Assembly: GCA_902772605.1 (NCBI GenBank)
Contig: CACYBG010000278.1
Span: 1 to 5,357, forward strand
Length of the DNA: 5,357 bases
Reading direction: 5' to 3'
Source: an uncultured Spirochaetaceae bacterium
GTDB taxonomy: Bacteria > Spirochaetota > Spirochaetia > Treponematales > Treponemataceae
Position numbers and translations under genes: made by a program. This document shows positions 1 to 4,766 of the stretch, piece after piece; position 1 is the first letter of the stretch, and each line of letters opens with the position of its first letter. Under the pieces are notes generated by a model that was not told the DNA's origin, searched no databases, and saw nothing but the letters and a program-made list of their open reading frames with translations.

Positions 1-273
1 ATTCCGAACGAAGATTACTCTTATGCAAAATCATATATCCGCACTGATGACGAGTCTTTTGCATGGGATATGATGCGTGAGGCGATGGCATCCGTTTCAA
101 ATACGTGCATACTTACTATGCAGGATTTGATTGGACTTGGACCGGAAACCAGGATGAATGAACCTTCAACCGTCGGAAAAAACTGGAAGTGGCGAGCAGG
201 CGAAGGACAGATTTCTGAACAGGTTGCCGATTTCCTCAGGAAAAATACGGTCCTTTACGGTCGCTCCAGATAA
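1..273 (+). CDS. malQ: 4-alpha-glucanotransferase (amylomaltase), C-terminal end, 5'-truncated by the window
   Basis: Frame 1 is open from the first base to the TAA at 271-273, giving the last 90 residues of a protein whose start lies left of the window. The stretch TMQDLIGLGPETRMNEPSTV followed by GKNWKWR matches the highly conserved C-terminal block of glycoside hydrolase family 77: the Q-D-x-x-G-L-G element, then R-M-N-x-P, then N-W-x-W-R. MalQ is a cytoplasmic enzyme that transfers 1,4-alpha-glucan segments between maltodextrins, releasing glucose. The preceding FAWDMMREAMASVSNT segment also fits the family's last helices. The catalytic residues lie upstream and cannot be checked. The protein ends a normal distance after NWxWR, so the 3' end looks intact. 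The ATG at 70 is internal, not the start. The family assignment is secure; which operon it belongs to is not visible. Confidence 0.93.
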   Translation: MPNEDYSYAKSYIRTDDESFAWDMMREAMASVSNTCILTMQDLIGLGPETRMNEPSTVGKNWKWRAGEGQISEQVADFLRKNTVLYGRSR

Positions 274-306
274 GGCATCGTAATTCCAAAGGTTCCGAAA
301 AAAACG

Positions 307-357
307 AATCGAAATTCGGGAAATTCATTTTTAAGGATGTGGATTTCCCGAACGATT
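307..357 (+). terminator. Long stem-loop just downstream of malQ, possible terminator
   Basis: Bases 315-324 (TTCGGGAAAT) and 343-352 (ATTTCCCGAA) are a perfect 10-bp inverted repeat. It extends inwards by four pairs (325-328 with 339-342, two of them G-U) to a 10-nt loop. It also extends outwards by AATCG (307-311) with CGATT (353-357), across a 3-nt AAA bulge. The fold begins 34 nt after the malQ stop, so it probably marks the 3' end of that transcript. On the plus strand the tail is only modestly U-rich (TTATCAATAATTT). On the minus strand the hairpin is followed by CG and then seven T (294/298-304 region read in reverse), although no minus-strand gene is seen here. It could be a terminator working in either direction or an mRNA 3'-end stabiliser. 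Confidence 0.5.
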
Positions 358-427
358 TATCAATAATTTATAACTGAAATTTTTCTCTTCAAAAAGCGGA
401 TGATGTTTCCGTTTATAAAAATTTAAT

Positions 428-477
428 AAAAAAAAATTTCCCTAAGCATTCCCATTAATTCTGATTAGTGATATAGT
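428..477 (+). promoter_or_regulatory. Sigma-70-type promoter with A-tract for the lipoprotein gene
   Basis: The -10 element is TATAGT at 472-477 (5 of 6 consensus bases). Exactly 17 nt upstream lies TTCCCA at 449-454 (4 of 6). A run of nine A followed by TTT at 428-439 sits where an UP element would contact the alpha subunit. Transcription would start near 484, giving a 5' leader of about 24 nt before the ATG at 508. The gene's ribosome binding site is GGAGA at 496-500, with 7 nt of spacing. The match is by eye; no competing promoter was clearly better. Confidence 0.6.
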
Positions 478-507
478 ATCACAAATCATTTAGATGGAGA
501 TTTTATC

Positions 508-918
508 ATGAAGAAAATCATTACTGTTTTCGCAGCCGTTCTTGCTGTCTCTGCATTTGGATTCGTTTCTTGCTCAAAGGAAAATGCAAAGGCTGAAGCT
601 GTTGAAAGCACAAAGTCAGATTTGCCGGAAGAAGTTTCTGCCGCAGTTGAAGCTACAAAGGCTCTTGATGAATTGCACAACCTCTCACAGGATGAACTTA
701 ACGCAGCTGTTGACAGCGCACTTAAGAGTGGAGAGCTTACAGCAGAACAGTTGCAGCAGCTTGTTGACCTGGAGCAGGCACAGGATTTGGCAAAGCAGAT
801 GAAAGACATGACTGAAGAAGAAGCAACCGCTGTTTTCCAGAAGATGGTAGATAACGGAGCTTCAGCAGAGGACATCCAGAACTTTGCTCAGTTTGCCGAT
901 GAAATAAACGGAAACTGA
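508..918 (+). CDS. Small acidic lipoprotein of unknown function (136 aa)
   Basis: The protein starts MKKIITVF, with a lysine-rich n-region, a hydrophobic core to about residue 20, and a lipobox-like FVSC ending at Cys22. It should therefore be exported, lipidated and membrane-anchored. The mature part has no further cysteine and is rich in Glu, Asp, Ala and Gln. It looks almost wholly alpha-helical, with no transmembrane segment after the signal. Short helix-start motifs recur: LSQDEL (59-64), LTAEQL (77-82), MTEEEA (101-106) and ASAEDI (118-123). This suggests three or four amphipathic helices, perhaps a coiled coil or small helical bundle. I recognise no family or active site. The start is fixed by GGAGA 7 nt upstream and by the signal peptide. 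The gene appears monocistronic, with its own promoter and a strong terminator. The open frame on the opposite strand is a compositional shadow. Confidence 0.88.
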   Translation: MKKIITVFAAVLAVSAFGFVSCSKENAKAEAVESTKSDLPEEVSAAVEATKALDELHNLSQDELNAAVDSALKSGELTAEQLQQLVDLEQAQDLAKQMKDMTEEEATAVFQKMVDNGASAEDIQNFAQFADEINGN

Positions 919-927
919 TTTTTCCGT
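908..927. other. Short perfect hairpin over the lipoprotein stop codon
   Basis: ACGGAAA (908-914) and TTTCCGT (921-927) form a perfect 7-bp inverted repeat with a 6-nt loop that includes the TGA stop (916-918). Read on the minus strand it lies about 60 nt beyond the peptidase stop and is followed by TTATTTCATC, a weakly U-rich tail. It could contribute to ending the peptidase transcript. A chance match is not excluded. Confidence 0.3.
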
Positions 928-946
928 ATTTCATTAAGCGGTAACG

Positions 947-980
947 ATGCCGGCTCAACATTGGGTCGGCATTTTTTTTT
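947..980 (+). terminator. Rho-independent terminator of the lipoprotein gene
   Basis: ATGCCGGC (947-954) pairs with GTCGGCAT (965-972) in an 8-bp GC-rich stem with one G-U pair and a 10-nt loop. It runs directly into an uninterrupted tract of nine T (972-980). This is a textbook intrinsic terminator 28 nt after the stop at 918. It ends 7 nt before the 3' end of the convergent peptidase gene. In the reverse direction the hairpin lacks a T-tract, so it should work mainly on the plus strand. Confidence 0.88.
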
Positions 981-986
981 ACCGGA

Positions 987-2096
987 TTATTTTTTCTGTG
1001 CCGAAGATTGTTCAGATGAAATTATTTTCAATCCCTTATCGACGCGGTTCAGAATTTCACATCCGTCTTTCGTAACGAGAACCAAATCTTCAATCCTGAC
1101 ACCGACTTTTCCGGGAATGTATATTCCGGGTTCGATGCTGAAAATCATTCCTTCTTTTGCAATTGAATCGTTTGAAGAACTTACATCGCCCTGTTCATGC
1201 TCCGTCTGGCCGATGAAATGTCCGAGCCTGTGGGTAAAATATTTTCCATATCCTGCATTGCAAATCAGATTTCGTGCAGCAGCATCCAATTCACTGATTT
1301 TTATTCCGGGCCTTATGATTGATTCCGCCTTTTCGTTTGCAGCTTTGACCGTTTCGTAAATCCTTACGCTTTCTTCGGATGCATGATCATAAAACACGGT
1401 TCGGGTCATGTCTGAACAGTATCGGTTTTTTCTGCAACCCATGTCGATTAAAACGCAGTCTCCTTTTTTTAATGTGGTTTCATCAGGTTCATGGTGCGGG
1501 TCCGCTGCATTTGCTCCGAACGAAACGATTGTCGAGAAACTGTTTCCGTCGGCACCTTCGTTCAGGAATTCTGCATCGATGAATTTTGCAATTTCCATTT
1601 CGGTCATCCCTTCCCTGACGAATGAAATCGCCTTTTCAATGCATGAATCATTTATGCGTGAAGATTCCCGCATCAGCTTGATTTCTTCGTCATCCTTGCA
1701 GGCACGCAATTCATCAACCAAATCTGAACCGAGCGTAAAATTCACCGAAGACTTTTTCTGGATGAGCGGAATCAGAAATTTTGCAGGAAGAATCTTATCC
1801 ACGCCGACAGTCCCTGAATCATTGATTTCATCTGAAAGCATGGAAATGTAATCGTCTGAATCGGAATACCAGATGTTTTCAAAATCGTTTTCCGGAATGT
1901 TGAAAAGTCTGTTGACGAAAAATTTGATGCGCCCTGTTTTTTCAATGTAAAGCACGTACATCCTTTCGTAAGGCTCGTTCCAGATTCCGCTCAAATACCA
2001 GATTGAATTCGGATCGCTGATTATGAGCGAATCGAAATTCCTTTCTTCCATTTTTTTCCTGATTTTTAAAATCCGTTCTTCGTGCAGTCTGTTCAT
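987..2096 (-). CDS. M24-family Xaa-Pro peptidase (aminopeptidase P / prolidase type)
   Basis: This 369-aa cytoplasmic metallopeptidase should remove an N-terminal residue followed by proline, or split Xaa-Pro dipeptides, using two metal ions. Residues 1 to about 130 form the creatinase-like N-terminal domain and about 138-345 the pita-bread catalytic domain. All five metal ligands are present: D218 (LIDMG), D229 (CSDMTRT), H293 (HRLGH), E322 (SIEPG) and E336 (RIED). H201, H289 and H300 fall at the same spacings from the ligands as the catalytic histidines of E. coli PepP (H243, H350, H361). Its length is closer to prolidase PepQ than to E. coli PepP, so I give no symbol. On the minus strand AGAGGA (2101-2106) lies 4 nt before the ATG, supporting this start. 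It is divergent from the amino-acid importer and convergent with the lipoprotein gene. I found no good promoter by eye. Confidence 0.94.
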   Translation of the reverse strand: MNRLHEERILKIRKKMEERNFDSLIISDPNSIWYLSGIWNEPYERMYVLYIEKTGRIKFFVNRLFNIPENDFENIWYSDSDDYISMLSDEINDSGTVGVDKILPAKFLIPLIQKKSSVNFTLGSDLVDELRACKDDEEIKLMRESSRINDSCIEKAISFVREGMTEMEIAKFIDAEFLNEGADGNSFSTIVSFGANAADPHHEPDETTLKKGDCVLIDMGCRKNRYCSDMTRTVFYDHASEESVRIYETVKAANEKAESIIRPGIKISELDAAARNLICNAGYGKYFTHRLGHFIGQTEHEQGDVSSSNDSIAKEGMIFSIEPGIYIPGKVGVRIEDLVLVTKDGCEILNRVDKGLKIISSEQSSAQKK

Positions 2097-2122
2097 GTCA
2101 TCCTCTTATGAGTGAAATAAGT

Positions 2123-2148
2123 GTCGATGGTTAACCGGAATCATCGAC
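2123..2148. repeat. Dyad in the peptidase/importer divergent region, possible operator or 5'-UTR hairpin
   Basis: GTCGATG (2123-2129) and CATCGAC (2142-2148) are a perfect 7-bp inverted repeat. The symmetry continues inwards with TT/AA (2131-2132, 2139-2140) after one mismatched position, leaving a 6-nt centre AACCGG. The palindrome GGTTAACC (2129-2136) lies inside it. The dyad is 17 bp upstream of the peptidase ribosome binding site and 45 bp upstream of the importer -35. It could be a regulator site serving both genes, or a hairpin in the peptidase leader. No T-tract follows on either strand, so it is not a terminator. Confidence 0.4.
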
Positions 2149-2193
2149 CTCGGTTCATGTCCCTAAAAACTTCAATTTTAAGGTAAGCCCGAA

Positions 2194-2222
2194 TTGTAAG
2201 TTTATTGGATTTTAAGTATAAT
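2194..2222 (+). promoter_or_regulatory. Sigma-70-type promoter of the amino-acid ABC operon
   Basis: A perfect -10 hexamer TATAAT lies at 2217-2222, exactly 17 nt after TTGTAA at 2194-2199 (4 of 6 matches to the -35 consensus). Initiation near 2229 would give a leader of about 100 nt before the binding-protein ATG at 2331. No other site in the gap matches as well on this strand. Confidence 0.75.
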
Positions 2223-2259
2223 GAAAAGCGTCATGTTATGGGGACTGGAACTAAGCTTT

Positions 2260-2293
2260 TTTACATTCGTGCTGACTGTAAATCGGTTTTTTT
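2260..2293 (+). promoter_or_regulatory. Weak hairpin and T-tract in the operon leader, possible attenuator
   Basis: TTTACA (2260-2265) can pair with TGTAAA (2277-2282) around an 11-nt loop. TCGG and then a run of seven T (2287-2293) follow 4 nt later. The arrangement resembles an intrinsic terminator inside the transcribed leader. The stem has only one G-C pair and is likely unstable alone, so an attenuator role is speculative. I recognise no known riboswitch class in this leader. Confidence 0.2.
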
Positions 2294-2306
2294 CGCAGGA
2301 CCTTTG

Positions 2307-2330
2307 ATGATGAAAAGTGAGGTTGAATAA
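2307..2330 (+). other. Possible leader mini-ORF abutting the binding-protein start
   Basis: ATG ATG AAA AGT GAG GTT GAA TAA encodes the 7-residue peptide MMKSEVE. Its TAA (2328-2330) is followed at once by the binding-protein ATG (2331). AGGA at 2297-2300, 6 nt upstream, could serve as its own ribosome binding site. The GAGGT (2319-2323) that serves the downstream gene lies inside it, 7 nt before ATG 2331. The same frame is open back to an ATG at 2238, giving 30 codons, but that start has no clear ribosome binding site. The layout would allow translational coupling. The frame is so short that chance is a serious alternative. Confidence 0.25.
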
Positions 2331-3110
2331 ATGAAATTGACAAAGGTTTTTGCATGCGTTGCATTGTCGATGGCAGTCTTGGGATTGGCATCATGCGGTT
2401 CAAAAAAATCAGCAAATGAATTTGTACTTGGACTTGACGATGCTTTCCCTCCAATGGGATTTAGGGATGAAAAAAATGAAATCGTCGGATACGACATCGA
2501 TCTTGCAAAGGAAGTCTGCAAAAGGCTGAACCTGACATTCCGCGCACAGCCGATTGATTGGGCGGCAAAGGAACAGGAACTCAACACCGAGCAGATTTCA
2601 TGCATCTGGAACGGACTTTCAATCAATGAAGACAGGCTCAAGGAATTTACATTCTCTGATCCATACCTGAACAATGCACAGGTAATCGTTGTTCGTGCAG
2701 ATTCCGGAATAAATGGTTTTGCCGATCTTGCAGGAAAAAAACTTGGCGTACAGGCAGGTTCAAGTGCAGCCGATGCATTGGATGGAACTCCAGAGTTGAA
2801 GTCATCGCTTTCAGGTGTCCTTGAATTCAGGGAGAACATCACGGCACTCAATGATTTGGAAATCGGCGGTATTGACGGAGTCGTAATGGACAAGGTGGTT
2901 GCCGACTATTCAATCAAGACGACCGGAAAACCGTTCGTAATAATCAGTGAAAGCCTTGCACCGGAAAGCTACGGAATTGCATTCAAGAAGGGCAATACGG
3001 AACTCCGCGACAAGGTGCAGAATGAATTGAACAAAATGGCTGCCGATGGAACCGTTGCAAAGATTTCTGAAAAATGGTTCGGAGCAGACATCAGTACAAT
3101 CGGAAAATGA
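2331..3110 (+). CDS. Polar amino-acid ABC transporter, substrate-binding lipoprotein
   Basis: This 259-aa protein of the bacterial extracellular solute-binding family 3 (HisJ/GlnH type) captures an amino acid outside the cytoplasmic membrane and delivers it to the permease encoded next. Residues 1-22 are a lipoprotein signal with lipobox LASC (Cys22). The family signature GYDIDLAKEV is at 53-62. R102 in INEDRLKEF corresponds to the arginine that holds the ligand carboxylate, FSDPY is at 108-112, and D187 (GVVMD) to the aspartate that holds the ligand amino group. AFPPMGF (38-44) is the usual aromatic pocket edge. The CIWNG stretch (91-95) carries a tryptophan that I recall from some clostridial-type members. 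Specificity cannot be set from this; glutamine, cystine and histidine-type ligands are all possible. The start follows GAGGT at 2319-2323. It is the first gene of a three-gene operon. Confidence 0.94.
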   Translation: MKLTKVFACVALSMAVLGLASCGSKKSANEFVLGLDDAFPPMGFRDEKNEIVGYDIDLAKEVCKRLNLTFRAQPIDWAAKEQELNTEQISCIWNGLSINEDRLKEFTFSDPYLNNAQVIVVRADSGINGFADLAGKKLGVQAGSSAADALDGTPELKSSLSGVLEFRENITALNDLEIGGIDGVVMDKVVADYSIKTTGKPFVIISESLAPESYGIAFKKGNTELRDKVQNELNKMAADGTVAKISEKWFGADISTIGK

Positions 3111-3118
3111 TTTTTAGC

Positions 3119-3176
3119 CGTGTGGAATTTTTCATGCCTCGTTGCCTGGTAACGGGGTATGGTGATTTTCCACATG
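3119..3176 (+). other. Extended stem-loop between binding-protein and permease genes
   Basis: An inner 11-bp stem pairs 3133-3143 with 3151-3161 (two G-U pairs) around the 7-nt loop GCCTGGT. An outer 9-bp stem pairs 3119-3127 with 3168-3176 (one G-U). An internal loop, TTTTT on the left and 6 nt on the right, separates them. It fills most of the 85-nt gap. No T-tract follows, so it should not terminate transcription. The permease ribosome binding site AAGGA (3181-3185) begins 5 nt after its base. Such structures can protect the upstream mRNA and lower downstream expression, which fits the need for more binding protein than permease. That role is inferred. Confidence 0.6.
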
Positions 3177-3195
3177 CTGCAAGGAATTTCGCAAA

Positions 3196-3831
3196 ATGGT
3201 AGACATGATTATTTCAATGTTAAAGTCAACGGTAGTCACGCTTGAGGTGTTCGGGTTGACCCTGCTTTTTTCAATACCTCTTGGATTTCCACTGGCCGCC
3301 GCAAGGATGTCCAGGTTCAAGCCGCTGTCATGGGTCGTCAGGGTATTCCTGCTTATAATCCGCGGAACTCCTTTGATGCTGCAATTGATTGTAGTTTATT
3401 TCGGTCCCTATTATGTTTTCCATGTTTCATACGACAGATTCACCGCAAGCATAATTGCAATTTCCGTAAATTATGCCTGTTATTTTGCAGAAATCTATCG
3501 CGGTGGAATTCAGTCGATTTCAAAGGGACAGTACGAGGCCGCAAAAGTTTTGGGATACAGTCGCACGCAGACTTTTTTCAGAATCATATTGCCGCAGGTC
3601 GTAAAAACAGTCATGCCTTCAATGGGAAATGAAGTAATCACTCTTGTAAAGGATACGGCCCTTGTTTCAATAATCGGAGTCGTCGAACTGCTCAGGACGG
3701 CACAGACGGCAGCGAGCAGGATTTCATCAACCACGCCCATTTTCATTGCGGGACTTTTTTATTTCGTCATGAACTGGGGAGTATCGGCGATATTTGCATT
3801 CATCGAAAAAAAACTGAACTATTACAAGTGA
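3196..3831 (+). CDS. Polar amino-acid ABC transporter, permease (HisM/GlnP family)
   Basis: This 211-aa integral membrane protein forms the transport channel, probably as a homodimer because only one permease gene is present. The HisM-family motif RGTPLMLQL is at 56-64. The EAA loop, which docks on the ATPase, is at 114-134 (E114-A-A, G120, ending ILPQ). Hydrophobic segments lie roughly at 7-36, 47-70, 83-103, 147-165 and 182-203, the usual five-helix plan, and the protein has the normal length for the family. The ATG at 3196 is preceded by AAGGA at 3181-3185 with a slightly long 10-nt spacing. The alternative ATG at 3205 would be 19 nt away and is less likely. Substrate specificity comes from the binding protein and is not evident here. 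Confidence 0.94.
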   Translation: MVDMIISMLKSTVVTLEVFGLTLLFSIPLGFPLAAARMSRFKPLSWVVRVFLLIIRGTPLMLQLIVVYFGPYYVFHVSYDRFTASIIAISVNYACYFAEIYRGGIQSISKGQYEAAKVLGYSRTQTFFRIILPQVVKTVMPSMGNEVITLVKDTALVSIIGVVELLRTAQTAASRISSTTPIFIAGLFYFVMNWGVSAIFAFIEKKLNYYK

Positions 3832-3840
3832 TTCGATTAA

Positions 3841-3882
3841 GGAAAGTCGGCAGAAATGTTGATTTTGCTTCGGCGTCTTTCC
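3841..3882 (+). other. Stem-loop between permease and ATPase genes
   Basis: GGAAAG (3841-3846) pairs perfectly with CTTTCC (3877-3882). Inside it, CG (3848-3849) can pair with CG (3874-3875). A second stem GCAGAA (3850-3855) pairs with TTTTGC (3863-3868, one G-U) around a 7-nt loop. No T-tract follows. The ATPase ribosome binding site GGAG (3901-3904) lies 18 nt beyond. It is weaker than the stem-loop in the preceding gap, but the 80-nt spacing is otherwise unexplained. Confidence 0.4.
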
Positions 3883-3911
3883 CGAATGAAATTTAAAACT
3901 GGAGAATCAGT

Positions 3912-4676
3912 ATGAGCATAATTTCAGTCAAGAACATAAGGAAATCTTTCAAGGATGGAGTGCAGGTTTTAAATGGCATTTCGTTTGACGTTGAGGAAGG
4001 TGAAGTGCTTGGAATCATCGGACCCAGCGGAAGCGGAAAGTCAACGATATTGAGGTGTATTTCTCAGCTTGAAAAAATTGATGACGGAACGATATCAATC
4101 TGCGGAGAAAATATCGTCGTCGATGGAAAATATGCAGAAAAAAAAGTCCTTCAGAAAGCGGCATTGAAATCCGGATTCGTGTTTCAGAATTTCAATCTTT
4201 TTCCGCACATGTCGGTTCTGCAGAATGTATGTGATGCACAGATTCATGTCTTGAAGACTCCAAAGGATGAGGCTGAAAAAATTGCACGCGAACTTTTGCA
4301 GAAGGTCGGACTTGCAGATAAGGAAAAATCCTATCCCTGTGAACTTTCAGGCGGACAGCAGCAGAGGGTTTCAATCGCCAGATCCCTAGCCATGAAGCCC
4401 AAGGTACTTTTTTTTGATGAACCGACAAGCGCACTTGATCCGGAATTGACCGGAGAAATCCTTGCAGTAATCAGGCAGCTTGCAGAAGAAAAAATGACCA
4501 TGATTGTCGTAACTCACGAGATGGCTTTTGCACGCGACTTGAGCGACCGACTTATCTTCATGGCCGACGGACAGATTGTGGAGCAGGGAAATCCAAAGGA
4601 CTTGATTACAAATCCAAGGACCGAACGACTTCAGAATTTCTTGAAGCGTTTCAGGGAAGTTCCCGGCATCAGTTGA
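3912..4676 (+). CDS. Polar amino-acid ABC transporter, ATP-binding protein (GlnQ/HisP family)
   Basis: This 254-aa cytoplasmic ATPase dimerises on the permease and drives import by ATP hydrolysis. All nucleotide-binding motifs are intact: Walker A GPSGSGKST at 37-45, Q-loop glutamine Q92 (VFQNFNLFPHM), ABC signature LSGGQ at 145-149, Walker B VLFFDE at 165-170, D-loop SALD at 173-176 and switch histidine H202 (VVTHEM). FQNFNLFPHMSV, with no extra C-terminal regulatory domain, is typical of the polar amino-acid uptake subfamily rather than of the methionine MetN type. The ATG at 3912 follows GGAG at 3901-3904 with 7-nt spacing. It is the last gene of the operon. The hairpin after it has its T-tract only on the other strand. 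Confidence 0.95.
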   Translation: MSIISVKNIRKSFKDGVQVLNGISFDVEEGEVLGIIGPSGSGKSTILRCISQLEKIDDGTISICGENIVVDGKYAEKKVLQKAALKSGFVFQNFNLFPHMSVLQNVCDAQIHVLKTPKDEAEKIARELLQKVGLADKEKSYPCELSGGQQQRVSIARSLAMKPKVLFFDEPTSALDPELTGEILAVIRQLAEEKMTMIVVTHEMAFARDLSDRLIFMADGQIVEQGNPKDLITNPRTERLQNFLKRFREVPGIS

Positions 4677-4702
4677 TTCGAGCGGAGTGTTTCATGCCGA
4701 TG

Positions 4703-4736
4703 AAAAATCCCCTGATGAAAATGGTTCTTCAGGGGA
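4703..4736 (-). terminator. Rho-independent terminator of rubrerythrin, in the convergent gap
   Basis: TCCCCTGA (4708-4715) and TCAGGGGA (4729-4736) form a perfect 8-bp stem. After one T/T mismatch it continues as GAA (4717-4719) with TTC (4725-4727), leaving a 5-nt loop. On the minus strand it is followed by five T (4707-4703), 30 nt past the rubrerythrin stop. In the plus direction the tail is ATGTGCAATG, so it is probably not an efficient intrinsic terminator for the ABC operon, although it may block or stabilise its 3' end. Confidence 0.78.
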
Positions 4737-4766
4737 ATGTGCAATGTTGCATGAGTCGGATTTGAA

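Noticed and set aside
486..875. 129-aa open frame on the minus strand over the lipoprotein gene
   Set aside because: It is Ser/Ala-rich low-complexity shadow of an acidic Ala-rich gene. The plus-strand gene has a promoter, ribosome binding site, signal peptide and terminator.
1408..1851. Plus-strand open frame inside the M24 peptidase gene
   Set aside because: The minus-strand frame carries all metal ligands and catalytic histidines, so this is an antisense shadow.
2107..2222. Search for a promoter for the peptidase on the minus strand
   Set aside because: TAAAAT and TATACT hexamers exist, but none has an acceptable -35 at 16-18 nt, so no promoter is called.
2261..2893. 210-aa open frame on the minus strand over the binding-protein gene
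   Set aside because: It lies opposite a clear family-3 binding protein, has no recognisable motif, and runs through the importer leader and promoter-proximal region.
343..3895. Shared 9-mer TTTCCCGAA at 344-352 and 3878-3886, both followed by GA and ATTTA-like bases
   Set aside because: The similarity is too short to call a repeat family; a 9-base match in a window of this size is expected by chance.
4740..4751. TGCAATGTTGCA palindrome near the rubrerythrin 3' end
   Set aside because: A 5-bp stem with a 2-nt loop cannot form a normal hairpin, and it is not near a promoter where it could act as an operator.
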